Assembly (NCBI GenBank): GCA_026004675.1
Contig: BPJP01000002.1
Location: forward strand, 779,335 to 843,334
Length of the DNA stretch: 64,000 nucleotides
Reading direction: 5' to 3'
DNA from: Gemmatales bacterium
GTDB lineage: Bacteria > Planctomycetota > Planctomycetia > Gemmatales > Gemmataceae
Within the stretch, counting starts at the first letter, position 1. Each line of letters opens with the position of its first letter. The position numbers were made by a program, and so were the translations under genes. Below are positions 17,787 to 26,295 of this stretch, in pieces. The notes below the pieces were generated by a model that saw nothing but the letters and a program-made list of their open reading frames with translations, did no database searches and was not told the DNA's origin.

Positions 17787-18761
17787 TCAAGAAGTTGGCG
17801 GTTCGCTGACGGGGATTTTCCCATCGCTATCCTGGTGTTCCATTTCCAGGTTGCGCCAGATCATGGGTCGGCGCGCCATTGGTTCGATGTGCAGAACGAT
17901 GCGCCCATCTTGGAAGATACGAACGGCTCCGGAGGACTGGCTAACGACGACGGCGATGGCGTTGGTTTTTTTGCTGATGGCCGCCGCCGCCCAATGGCGA
18001 CTTCCCAAGCCTTTGCTCAAGGTGATGCCTTCGGCAGGTACGTTGATATGCATACAGCCTGCCTCGGCCACGCCGTCGCGTCGAATGATAATGGCCCCGT
18101 CCATCTTGGCCATTTCTTTGATCTGCTCGCGAACTTTTTTATCCAGAATATTACGCTGATCGTAACTGTACCCCCGAAACGGGTTGAAATTGATCGGTCG
18201 GCACAAGGGCAGAACGCGTTTCGTGTCGCCAACGACGAACAAGGCGCCGACAGGCTGCCCTTCCCGTCCTTCACGACCGATTTCAGTGGCCAGGTCAACG
18301 ACAGCACGCAGCACCTCCAGCGGGACGTGGGTCTCCAATTGCCGCAAGTCACGAGAACTAAGCCGGTTGAGGTGTTCCCCCATATGGATGATGCTGAGAC
18401 TATCGATATGTTCTGGACGTTCCTCCACGGAATCGATGCCGTTGTAGAGGACGATGACGTCGGCTCCAGGCCGAAGGTGCTCCTTCGAGACCGCTTCCAA
18501 AAGCGTCATGCTGATCCGCTCCTGAGTGGTCAGCGGCTGAGCCCCCATCTCCAGGGTAGTGATGTTCCCATGTTCCTTGAGTTTCTGGGTGATGGCGGGG
18601 TCTTCGGCAGCGATCAGGACGCGACAACCTTCGAGCTTTTCCAGCACGACTTCCCAGTCGAGTATCTTTTCCGTAAGCAGCAAGACTGCATCTGCTTTCA
18701 ATTCCTGGGACAACTTCTGCGCGGCTTCAAGCAGATAACGAGTCTGATGAGGTATCGGCAT
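17787..18761 (-). CDS. DacZ-like diadenylate cyclase (c-di-AMP synthase)
   Basis: 324 residues. The C-terminal half is a DisA_N/DAC domain, which condenses two ATP into cyclic di-AMP: the metal-binding DGA is at residues 221-223, the SRHWAA stretch at 254-259 corresponds to the RHR-type ATP motif, and SQSSGAVRIF at 274-283 is the typical following strand. The Trp replacing the second basic residue of RHR is also tolerated in archaeal-type enzymes as SRHxAA. The N-terminal 160 residues form an alpha/beta domain like that of the DacZ/CdaZ class rather than DisA or CdaA, and no membrane segment is seen. c-di-AMP usually controls potassium and osmotic balance. Confidence 0.82.
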   Translation of the reverse strand: MPIPHQTRYLLEAAQKLSQELKADAVLLLTEKILDWEVVLEKLEGCRVLIAAEDPAITQKLKEHGNITTLEMGAQPLTTQERISMTLLEAVSKEHLRPGADVIVLYNGIDSVEERPEHIDSLSIIHMGEHLNRLSSRDLRQLETHVPLEVLRAVVDLATEIGREGREGQPVGALFVVGDTKRVLPLCRPINFNPFRGYSYDQRNILDKKVREQIKEMAKMDGAIIIRRDGVAEAGCMHINVPAEGITLSKGLGSRHWAAAAISKKTNAIAVVVSQSSGAVRIFQDGRIVLHIEPMARRPMIWRNLEMEHQDSDGKIPVSEPPTS

Positions 18762-18862
18762 ATCTCGGCGGGTGTGTTCAATCCATGAGTTGATCCAACC
18801 CTATCGTATCGCGTCGAGGCGACCTCGGCAAATCTTGTCGGCGTCGTTTGGCATTTTTTGCA

Positions 18863-20137
18863 TCAAATTTTGGCAGGACGAAGACAGCGTCGGCTCTCAA
18901 GAACTTCGATGTAAACATCGTGAACCCGCTGCAACTTGTCACGCCAGACGAATTCGCGTCGGGTTCGTTCCAAGCCGTTGGCCCCGAAGCGCTTCCTGGC
19001 GTCAGCGTCGGACGCCAGTCGAGCCATCGCGTGCGCCAATTCGTCGATTCTGCCGCAGCGAACAAGCAGGCCGTCCTCTTCGTGGCGAATGACGTCGGCG
19101 ATTCCTCCCGCTTTGTACCCGATATTGGCTTTTCCGTTGGCCCAGGCTTCCAGCAATACCAGACCGAACGAATCCGAACGGCTGGGCAGGACAAACAGGT
19201 CGATGCCCGCGAAGAAATTGCGTTTCGCCTGTTCGCTGAGCACGCCAAGCTGAATCACCCTCCCCTTGGGAACCTGTTTTTCCATGAATCGCTGGAAATT
19301 CGGCATGACCGGACCAGCCAATACGAGGACGGCATTGGTGTTGCCCGCTTCCCACAGCTTTTGTGCGGCTCGGACGAGGTCGACCGTTCCTTTTTCCTCA
19401 CTTTGGTTGGCCAAATGACCGATGGCGATGGTGTCGCTGGTCAACTGCCATTGTCTCCGGGCCGCCTCGCGGTCGCCTCCGGTGCATTCCTCCGGGTCGA
19501 CGCCCATGCCCAATCGGATGATTCGCTCGCTGGCGACGCCTCCATCGAGGACCGCTTTTTCTTCTGATTCGGTCTGCACGAAGACGATATCGGCCTGATG
19601 GAGCAGCCAGCGTAGCGGTGGTTTCGTGTAAGCACGGCGAATGCGGTCCTTCGGATTGCCCGGATCGCCAAGGTGCAGAAACGGAGTCAGCAGAAACGGA
19701 ATCCGTGCTCGGCGAGCGAGGCGCAGGCCGCAAGCGATCGGCCAGGCATAGGGAAAGGCGGTGGCGTGGACGAGATCGAAATGTCCGGTCAAGCGCTGGC
19801 AATCGCGCCACATGCGAAAAGAGATCGGATTGCACGGCATGGTCAAACACTGCCACTGTTTTTCGGGCAAAAAAGAGAGTGTCTTGAGCAGGTAGCGTCG
19901 GCCGCGAAAACGCCAAAGCGGATAGCGGCGGACTTCCACGCCGTTGACTGTTTCGTTTCCAGGGGGAAAAACCTCGGCATGCGGCGACCAGAACGCCGAC
20001 AATTCTTTGGCCTGCGTCGTGAAGACCGTAACATCTTGGCCGGCACGGGCGAAGAATTCGCTCAACCGGCCAAAGTAGGCTTCCGACCCTCCCAGTGCCG
20101 GGGGATATCGCTGCACGAAATGAGCAAGACGCATCAT
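18863..20137 (-). CDS. GT4-family glycosyltransferase
   Basis: 424 residues from the ATG at 20137, chosen because the product then opens MMRLAHFVQRYPPALGGSE, the typical GT-B start with the acceptor-side glycine loop. The frame also runs back to a GTG at 20173. The donor half shows GHLANQSEEKGTVDLVRAAQ, NAVLVLAGPVM and the C-terminal LFVLPSRSDSFGLVLLEAWANGK with the conserved E-x7-E region, followed by GGIADVI. Such enzymes transfer a nucleotide-activated sugar to surface polysaccharide, glycolipid or protein. Donor and acceptor are not predictable. It is downstream of thpR on the same strand. Confidence 0.85.
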   Translation of the reverse strand: MMRLAHFVQRYPPALGGSEAYFGRLSEFFARAGQDVTVFTTQAKELSAFWSPHAEVFPPGNETVNGVEVRRYPLWRFRGRRYLLKTLSFLPEKQWQCLTMPCNPISFRMWRDCQRLTGHFDLVHATAFPYAWPIACGLRLARRARIPFLLTPFLHLGDPGNPKDRIRRAYTKPPLRWLLHQADIVFVQTESEEKAVLDGGVASERIIRLGMGVDPEECTGGDREAARRQWQLTSDTIAIGHLANQSEEKGTVDLVRAAQKLWEAGNTNAVLVLAGPVMPNFQRFMEKQVPKGRVIQLGVLSEQAKRNFFAGIDLFVLPSRSDSFGLVLLEAWANGKANIGYKAGGIADVIRHEEDGLLVRCGRIDELAHAMARLASDADARKRFGANGLERTRREFVWRDKLQRVHDVYIEVLESRRCLRPAKI

Positions 20138-20227
20138 GCGGTTTGCTGTTGGTTGGACCGGGCTGGCCGTCACGAAACATGGGCATTATGCCGGCTTTTG
20201 GCCGGCAGGGCAACGACAACTGCACCC

Positions 20228-20800
20228 TTACGAAGATTTCAGCTTTGCCTTCGACATGACGGTATAGACAGGGCCTTGCGGCGTCAGTTCGCTGCTCATG
20301 ACGTGGATTTCCCTGATCTGGGTTTCGCCCGCTTTCCAACCGGTTTTTTTATTCAACGCTTGGGCCAGGCCGCTTGCTGGACCTTTGTTGCGGATTCGGC
20401 CGAGCGTGATGTGCGGCGTATATCGGCGTTCTTCGCGGCGGTAACCCAGGTCCTGCATGGGAATTTCCAACTCATCGTGCAGGGCGCACAATTCTTGCTT
20501 TCCTTCGCCGATGCCTGCCCAGACAACTCGCGGCCGGTGCAAATTCGGAAAGGCACCCACATTTTCCACCGTCATCAAGAACGCTTCGTGCCGATCAGCG
20601 CACGCTTGCACGATCCGGCAGACTTCGGAAAGCTGGCGATCTTCTACCTCGCCGAGAAACAACAGCGTCACGTGGAGATTTTCCGGTTCAACCCATTTGA
20701 TGTCCGAATCCACCGCGGCAAGGCTTTCTTGCAGCGACACCAGGCGGTTGCGAATCGCCTTATCGGGATCGACGGCAATAAAAGTACGAATCCGGGACAT
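20228..20800 (-). CDS. thpR: RNA 2',3'-cyclic phosphodiesterase (LigT/ThpR)
   Basis: 190 residues from the ATG at 20800, giving the family start MSRIRTFIAVDPD; the frame is open to 20848 but that extension is not family-like. Two HxTx motifs, HVTLLFLGEV (about residue 42) and HITLGRI (about residue 132), supply the two catalytic histidines of the 2H phosphoesterase fold. ThpR opens 2',3'-cyclic phosphate at RNA ends and ligates tRNA halves in vitro. The gene lies 66 bp after the GspC-like gene of the pilus cluster and may be carried on its transcript without a functional link. Confidence 0.87.
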   Translation of the reverse strand: MSRIRTFIAVDPDKAIRNRLVSLQESLAAVDSDIKWVEPENLHVTLLFLGEVEDRQLSEVCRIVQACADRHEAFLMTVENVGAFPNLHRPRVVWAGIGEGKQELCALHDELEIPMQDLGYRREERRYTPHITLGRIRNKGPASGLAQALNKKTGWKAGETQIREIHVMSSELTPQGPVYTVMSKAKLKSS

Positions 20801-20866
20801 AGGTCGCCTGAGGTTCGAGGTTCCGTTCGACTGCACAACCCAGAGCACATTCGCGCCGAACCCGGC

Positions 20867-21349
20867 TCAGCGGATCACGAACTGCTCGTTGGTTCCCACG
20901 ATCTCGATCGTTGCCGACTCGTGGGTGATGTCGACGATTCGGAGGCTGTTCGTTCGACCTCCAGATTGGACCGTAAATTGATCGCCTTTGCGGACGAAGA
21001 CCAGCTTGCCGGTATCGATTTCGAGCAAGGCGACGACGTCTGTGCCGTCGCCGGCAAGTCCTTTGAGCCGAACGGCGGGAACGGCGACACGTTGTGGCTG
21101 GGAGCGATTGGCCAGTTTGTGCATCTTGTCCGTTACATCGAACGGATCGCGTTGAGCGGGTTTTTTGTCGGTTTCTGGTTTTCTGGTCTTGCTCCAGATG
21201 GCATCGACGATTCGGGAAAACCAGGATTTGGGTTCTGCCGGCGCGGTACGGGGCGGGGGGATTTTTTCGATTTCCTTCGGTTTGGGAAGCGACTCCTGAG
21301 CTTGAGCCGACGTTGCAGCCAGGAGCAGGAATGCAAGATGTCGCCACAT
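20867..21349 (-). CDS. GspC/PilP-like exported protein at the end of the pilus/secretion cluster
   Basis: 160 residues from the ATG at 21349 (signal MWRHLAFLLLAATSAQAQ); an ATG at 21388 would add 13 residues. After the signal peptide comes a Pro-rich stretch, then a C-terminal segment of about 65 residues (VRLKGLAGDGTDVVALLEID, KLVFVRKGDQF, LRIVDITHESATIEIV). Its strand pattern resembles the homology-region fold of GspC and PilP, which connects inner-membrane assembly proteins to the secretin. The identity is weak at the sequence level and rests on pattern plus position: it is 63 bp downstream of gspF on the same strand. Confidence 0.6.
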   Translation of the reverse strand: MWRHLAFLLLAATSAQAQESLPKPKEIEKIPPPRTAPAEPKSWFSRIVDAIWSKTRKPETDKKPAQRDPFDVTDKMHKLANRSQPQRVAVPAVRLKGLAGDGTDVVALLEIDTGKLVFVRKGDQFTVQSGGRTNSLRIVDITHESATIEIVGTNEQFVIR

Positions 21350-21412
21350 GGGAATGGACTCGAAAAGGAGAAAGGTCATCGCAAGCACTACATCTCTGGG
21401 AATTTTAGCATG

Positions 21413-22633
21413 TTATCGTCCAGCTGTCGCCAGTTGGAAGACGGCCTGGAAAAATGCCATGTAGACGAATCCGACCATACCGCCCACAACGAGAATCATG
21501 ACCGGTTCGACCATGCCGCTCATGCGGCGGATGAGGGTTTGCAGTTGCTGGTCATAGAATGTCGATAATCTTTCAAGAACTTGCGTCAAGGCGCCGGTTT
21601 GCTCGCCGACGGCGACGAGATGCGGCACGAGAGGGGGAATGACGGGGTCGCGTAAACTGGTCGCCAAATCATGGCCTTTGAGGATCATCTCGCCGGCTTC
21701 GTTGATCCGTTCGGCGATGGCACGATTTCGAATGACCTGGGCGGATATGCGAAGGGAGTCCAAAAGGGTCACGCCGCTATTGAGCAGAACGAACAACGTC
21801 TGCGTGATCTGTGCCATGGCGGCGACGGTGAAGAGATTGCCCGCGACTGGGAGATAGAGAAACAGCCGGTCCCATACGAGCCGGCCGCGCCGGGTAGAGT
21901 AGGATAGCAAAAACAACAGGATCGCCGCCAGCACGCCGCCTAGAACATAAAGACCATAGGTGGTCAGGTATTCCGACAAGTCGACGAGAAATTGCGTCGT
22001 CCAGGGCAAAGCGACGCCGCGACGCTGGAAGAAAGCGGCGAACTTGGGGATGACTTTCCACACCAGAAACGCTGCCACTCCGATCGCCACGAGGATGACG
22101 ACGGAAGGATAGGCCAGGCTGGTGAGAAGTTTCCGTTTCAGGTCGAGTTTATGCTCCATGTCGGCGGCGGCGCGTTCGAGGACGGTGTCGAGTTCGCCGC
22201 TGGCTTCGGCACTTTCGATGAGTTTAACCGTGAGTCGGGAGAAGTGTCTTGGCTCGAGGGCCATCGCCTGAGACAGGCTTTTGCCTGCTTGGATCGAGTC
22301 GCGCATGCGGTCGATGGCTGCCGAAAGCCGGGGCTTGGTCGATTGTTGGCTGCAGACTTCCAGCGCTTGCAGGATGGTCAAACCCGAGCGAAGCATCAAC
22401 GCCAGTTGTTGCAAAAAGAAGACGTAATCCTGCGTCCAGACGGGGCGAAGATGACCCAGCCAACTTCCCGTCTGTGCCGAACTTGCCGAACCGGCTGCGT
22501 CGTTTTCGATTTGCAGGACGAAAAGGGACTGACGGCGCAGGGTTGCCGCTGCCGATTGGCCATCGGCGGCTTCGAGATTCCCTTGCACTTCGCGTCCGCG
22601 TCGATCAAGAGCGATATATTTGAAAACCGGCAT
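21413..22633 (-). CDS. gspF: type II secretion / type IV pilus inner-membrane platform protein GspF/PilC
   Basis: 406 residues, the normal length. It opens with MPVFKYIALDRRGREVQG, the standard GspF start, with GGAGTT upstream. Two repeated GspF cytoplasmic domains are visible, the first with FLQQLALMLRSGLTILQALE and the second with FVLLNSGVTLLDSLRISAQV. Three membrane spans are expected: about residues 168-190 (SLAYPSVVILVAIGVAAFLV), 217-240 and 375-400 (PVMILVVGGMVGFVYMAFFQ). GspF anchors the ATPase and stimulates pilin insertion into the growing filament. It follows gspE after 80 bp. Confidence 0.93.
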   Translation of the reverse strand: MPVFKYIALDRRGREVQGNLEAADGQSAAATLRRQSLFVLQIENDAAGSASSAQTGSWLGHLRPVWTQDYVFFLQQLALMLRSGLTILQALEVCSQQSTKPRLSAAIDRMRDSIQAGKSLSQAMALEPRHFSRLTVKLIESAEASGELDTVLERAAADMEHKLDLKRKLLTSLAYPSVVILVAIGVAAFLVWKVIPKFAAFFQRRGVALPWTTQFLVDLSEYLTTYGLYVLGGVLAAILLFLLSYSTRRGRLVWDRLFLYLPVAGNLFTVAAMAQITQTLFVLLNSGVTLLDSLRISAQVIRNRAIAERINEAGEMILKGHDLATSLRDPVIPPLVPHLVAVGEQTGALTQVLERLSTFYDQQLQTLIRRMSGMVEPVMILVVGGMVGFVYMAFFQAVFQLATAGR

Positions 22634-22713
22634 GGTAACTCCGTCCGATTGTGCCGCCGAGTTCGCGGCCCCTACGCAATCCCATCACGTCGCGCTGACG
22701 CTGCGACACGACT

Positions 22714-24348
22714 TCACTCGAACACCGTGACGGTCATCACTTCTTCCAATGAGGTGATGCCGGCGAGCACCTTGGCGTAGCCGTCCTGGCGCAAGGTCGT
22801 CAGGGTCGGCGCCACATGCGCTTGCAATTCAGCCTGGGTGGCGCCTCGGCTAATAAGTCGAGCCAGTTCCTGATCGATCCACAAAGGCTCAAACAGTCCG
22901 ATGCGCCCGCGATAGCCGGCGCCGAGGCAATGGGCGCAGCCGACCGGTTCATAAAGGGTATGTTGTTCCGGGTCGATGCCAAGCAATTGCGCCTCGACAG
23001 GAGTGGGTCGGCGTGGTCGTCGGCAGCGCTGGCAGAGTTTGCGGACCAGCCTTTGGGCGATGACCCCGACGAGCGTGGCACCGATCAAGTAAGGTTCGCA
23101 GCCGATATCGACCAGGCGGGTAATAGCGCCGCAGGCGGTGTTGGTATGCAGGGTGGAAAACATCAAGTGCCCGGTCATGGCGGCTTTCAGGGCGATATCC
23201 GCTGTTTCGTGGTCGCGAATTTCCCCCACCATCAGCACGTCGGGATCGTGTCGTAAAAGGGAGCGCAGCGCGCTGGCAAAAGTGACCTTGTCGGTCCAGC
23301 CGACGTGAATTTGCGACACGCCGTCGATCAGGTATTCGACCGGGTCTTCGACGGTCATGATGTTGAGATGGGGCTGATTGATTTCACGGATGGCGGCATA
23401 GAGGGTGGTGGTTTTGCCGCTGCCGGTCGGTCCGGTCAAGAGAATGATGCCGTAAGGCCGACGAATGGCCTGGCGAAATTGCTCGAGATCGCGAGCCGAC
23501 ATGCCAAGCGCTTCGAGCGAGAGTTCGCCGGTTTCGGTCCCAAGCAAGCGCAAGGTCGCTCGTTCGCCCCAACGAGTCGGGACCGTGGCGACGCGGATAT
23601 CGATGTCTTTGGCATCGGCGACCGGCGGACGATAGGAGAAGCGGCCGTCCTGCGGTGCGCGTTGCTCGGCGATATTCAGATCGGAGAGGACTTTGACTCG
23701 AGTCAGAAGACCGGCGCCTGTTTCTTCATCCAGACGCGAGAGATACAGGTGCAATCGGCCATCGATCCGCAGCCGGATCCGCATGCCGTCTGCTTCCGGT
23801 TCGAGGTGGATATCGGAGGCTCGGCGTAAATAGGCTTCCTTCAGGATCCGGTCCAGCAAGGAAACGGGATCGACAGTCGCCGAAAGGGAAACGACGGCGG
23901 CATCCCGCCCGTTGCTTTCCGCAAGAGCGCGGTCGATGGCCCGTTCGAGGGTATCCGGATCGGCGACCGCAAAGCGGATGGGCGCGCCCAGCAATCGTTG
24001 CATGACAGGGACGATTTGGCGGTCGTCCGGATTGGGCGTGGCCAGAAGGATGCCATCCTCATCGACAGCGACTGGCAAGACGCGATGCTTTCGCAGCAAG
24101 GATTCCGGGATGCGTTTGATCAGGTCGGCAACCGGCGGCGTGATGCCGAGATCGACGAAGGGCAACTGGCGGCTTTCGGCAAAAGCGCGGTAGACAGCAG
24201 CCAAAGGGAATCGGCCGTAGCGCGTCAGGGTGTCCAAAAGATCTTCGCGCCGTCTCCGCGCTTCGACGCGCAGTTTCGCGACGCTGTCTGCATCGATCAG
24301 GCCGCTCGAGACAGCTGCTTCAACGAGTTCTGCCTGCGAGACCGTCAC
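22714..24348 (-). CDS. gspE: type II secretion / pilus assembly ATPase GspE/PilB
   Basis: 544 residues from the GTG at 24348, chosen because GGGAGGA sits seven bases upstream; the frame is open to 24441 inside pilT. An N-terminal GspE_N-like domain (SQAELVEAAVSSGLIDADSV) precedes the ATPase. Walker A is GPTGSGKTTT, the Asp box is around NIMTVEDPVEYLIDGV, Walker B is DVLMVGEIRDHETADIA, and the His box is GHLMFSTLHTN. A four-cysteine zinc module is present (CQRC followed by CAHC). It powers pilin polymerisation. Its start lies inside the 3' end of pilT (29-bp overlap), so the two genes are translationally linked. Confidence 0.93.
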   Translation of the reverse strand: MTVSQAELVEAAVSSGLIDADSVAKLRVEARRRREDLLDTLTRYGRFPLAAVYRAFAESRQLPFVDLGITPPVADLIKRIPESLLRKHRVLPVAVDEDGILLATPNPDDRQIVPVMQRLLGAPIRFAVADPDTLERAIDRALAESNGRDAAVVSLSATVDPVSLLDRILKEAYLRRASDIHLEPEADGMRIRLRIDGRLHLYLSRLDEETGAGLLTRVKVLSDLNIAEQRAPQDGRFSYRPPVADAKDIDIRVATVPTRWGERATLRLLGTETGELSLEALGMSARDLEQFRQAIRRPYGIILLTGPTGSGKTTTLYAAIREINQPHLNIMTVEDPVEYLIDGVSQIHVGWTDKVTFASALRSLLRHDPDVLMVGEIRDHETADIALKAAMTGHLMFSTLHTNTACGAITRLVDIGCEPYLIGATLVGVIAQRLVRKLCQRCRRPRRPTPVEAQLLGIDPEQHTLYEPVGCAHCLGAGYRGRIGLFEPLWIDQELARLISRGATQAELQAHVAPTLTTLRQDGYAKVLAGITSLEEVMTVTVFE

Positions 24349-25447
24349 GGATATTTCCTCCCGAAGAGGGTGGCGCTGGCTGCAATCGCAAGCGCTCTTC
24401 AAACAAGCGCGGGTCCCGTGCCAGACGGCGGGCGTCTTCAAGGTGCACCAGCCGTCGGCGAACCAGGTCCGCCAACGCTTGCTCCAGCGTCTGCATGCCC
24501 AAGTTGGTTCCGACTTCGATGGCGGAATAGATCTGTTGCGGTTTGCCGGTGCGGATCAAATGGGCCACCGCCGTCGTAACCCGCAGGATTTCGACTACAG
24601 GAACCCGGCCGTCGCCGTCGGTATTGGGCAGAAGCCGTTGCGCCAACACCGCACGCAACACCATCGACAACTGGTTGCGCACCGAATCCTGCTCTTCGGC
24701 AGGGAAGACGCCGAGCATACGATCGATGGCGCCGACAGCGTCGCCGGTGTGCAACGTCGAGTAGACCAGATGGCCTGTTTCGGCGGCGGTGATGGCCGCC
24801 CGCATCGTCTCGACATCGCGCATTTCGCCAACCAGGATGACGTTGGGGTCTTCCCGCATGGCGGCGCGGACGGCATCGGCGAAACTCGGCACGTCCGTGT
24901 AGAGTTCCCGCTGCTGGACCAGGCTTCGTTCGTTGCGATGAATGTATTCAACCGGGTCTTCCACCGTGATGATGTGGCAGGCACGCGTCAGGTTGATCTG
25001 ATGCAAAAGCGTTGCCAGCGTTGTCGTTTTGCCGCTACCGGTCGGTCCGGTGACGAGCACCAGTCCGTCGCGCAGTTCGGCCAGTTCGGCCAGTTGCGGC
25101 GGCAAGTTCCATTCTTCCAGTGTGCGGAATTTTTGCTCCAGACGGCGAATGGCCAGGGCGGTTCGGCCTCGCTCTCGAAAGACATTGATTCGAAACCGGT
25201 TGTTTTCGTCGAGGGTATACGCCAGGTCGAGGGTTTGTTCCTTTTCAAACAACTCCCGCTGTTTGGGTTGCATCAGAGAAACGGCGAGGCGGTGGACTTC
25301 CTCGGCCGGCAATGCCGGTTCGTCGAGAGGTTGCAGTCGGCCGTGGAGACGAAGATAAGGAACCGCCCCCCCCGAAAGATGCAAATCGGACGCCTCCTGG
25401 TCGACGCAGAGTTGCAGGTAGTTCTCGATCGTTAAGGTCCTGGCCAT
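24320..25447 (-). CDS. pilT: twitching motility / retraction ATPase PilT
   Basis: 375 residues, typical PilT length, with the short N-terminal PAS-like domain beginning LQLCVDQEASDLHLS. Walker A is GPTGSGKTTT at residues 134-143; the Asp box is ITVEDPVEYIHRNERSLVQQRE; Walker B is VILVGEMRDVETMRAAI; the PilT hallmark AIRNLIRE-like region appears degenerate. The C-terminal VVEILRVTTAVAHLIRTGK corresponds to the retraction-type motif. PilT disassembles pili and so allows retraction. Its presence argues that the cluster makes a dynamic type IV pilus rather than only a secretion machine. Confidence 0.9.
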   Translation of the reverse strand: MARTLTIENYLQLCVDQEASDLHLSGGAVPYLRLHGRLQPLDEPALPAEEVHRLAVSLMQPKQRELFEKEQTLDLAYTLDENNRFRINVFRERGRTALAIRRLEQKFRTLEEWNLPPQLAELAELRDGLVLVTGPTGSGKTTTLATLLHQINLTRACHIITVEDPVEYIHRNERSLVQQRELYTDVPSFADAVRAAMREDPNVILVGEMRDVETMRAAITAAETGHLVYSTLHTGDAVGAIDRMLGVFPAEEQDSVRNQLSMVLRAVLAQRLLPNTDGDGRVPVVEILRVTTAVAHLIRTGKPQQIYSAIEVGTNLGMQTLEQALADLVRRRLVHLEDARRLARDPRLFEERLRLQPAPPSSGGNIRDGLAGRTR

Positions 25448-25515
25448 TGGCTTTCCGCCCAGTCAGTCTTGCTGCTATTGCCTGTGGTTCACTGGCCTGG
25501 CTTCCGGATGCTGGC

Positions 25516-26295
25516 TCAAAAAGCCAACACCACGTTGGCTGTCAGCGGGCCGCCAGCCGATTTGGGGTCGGTGGCAATCTCGAATTGAACGATGACGATT
25601 TCATAAGGGAGTTTGTCTAGCCCGGCAAGAAATCGACTCAAATTCGCGTAGCTCGCCTCCAGCGTTAAGCGCTGCATCGGCCGGGGATGCGCCTTGTAAA
25701 ATGCGTTGGGCGTAAGCAATCCGGCCACCTGCGCCGTCGGTTTCCTGCTCTTGTTGGTGGCCTCTTTGAAGGTAAACGGCACGTTTTCCACGACGAGCAC
25801 GTCGTTTTCCCTCGCCCACTCGGAAAGCCTTACTTTCAGCCCCTGCAGCTCGCGGGCATTGTCCTTGGGCAGCAGGCGCGATTCGATCGAGGCGATCCGG
25901 CTTCTTTCTTCCTGCACGGTTTGCTCGACCCGTAACATCTCATCGTGCCTGTCGGGTGGGCTGGTGTTGTCGACTGCTTTTTGTTTCGCCAACAGTTCTT
26001 GCCATTCGCGCGAATCGAAGTGCGCTTTCAGTTCGGCCAGGCGCGTCTCTTCGGCTTTCATCAGCTTTTCGACTTGTTGGAGTTCGTGCTGAATCTGGCC
26101 GGGCAACCGCGTGGGATAGGCAGGCGGCTTGAGTTGCTTCAATTTGTCGCGGGCAGCAGCGATCTGCTTGCTCAGGTCCTTGGCCTTCCGGATATCCCCT
26201 TTGGTGAGGCGCAGCAGATACCCGAAAGCGATCGCACCGACAAGTGCGACGGCGAGCAAAATGCGTTCGCGTTGGCTGATCTGTTTGGCCATCAC
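25516..26295 (-). CDS. PilO/GspM-like inner-membrane assembly protein
   Basis: 259 residues. A short cytoplasmic N-terminus is followed by one membrane span (ILLAVALVGAIAFGYLLRL, residues 12-30), a long coiled coil to about residue 150, and a C-terminal ferredoxin-like segment with MQRLTLEASYANLSRFLAGL and EIVIVQFEIATDP, the usual PilO pattern. PilO partners PilN and connects the cytoplasmic ring to the periplasmic part of the machine. The upstream gene ends in TGA inside a GTGATG, so the start is either GTG 26295 or ATG 26292, with GGAGA just upstream and tight translational coupling. Confidence 0.8.
   Translation of the reverse strand: MMAKQISQRERILLAVALVGAIAFGYLLRLTKGDIRKAKDLSKQIAAARDKLKQLKPPAYPTRLPGQIQHELQQVEKLMKAEETRLAELKAHFDSREWQELLAKQKAVDNTSPPDRHDEMLRVEQTVQEERSRIASIESRLLPKDNARELQGLKVRLSEWARENDVLVVENVPFTFKEATNKSRKPTAQVAGLLTPNAFYKAHPRPMQRLTLEASYANLSRFLAGLDKLPYEIVIVQFEIATDPKSAGGPLTANVVLAF

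Noticed and set aside
17724..18788. 354-codon plus-strand open frame
   Set aside because: It is antisense to the diadenylate cyclase, whose DGA and SRHWAA motifs are on the minus strand.
19673..21568. 631-codon plus-strand open frame
   Set aside because: It runs antisense across the glycosyltransferase, thpR, the GspC-like gene and the end of gspF. All of these have clear family motifs on the minus strand, while the plus frame has none.
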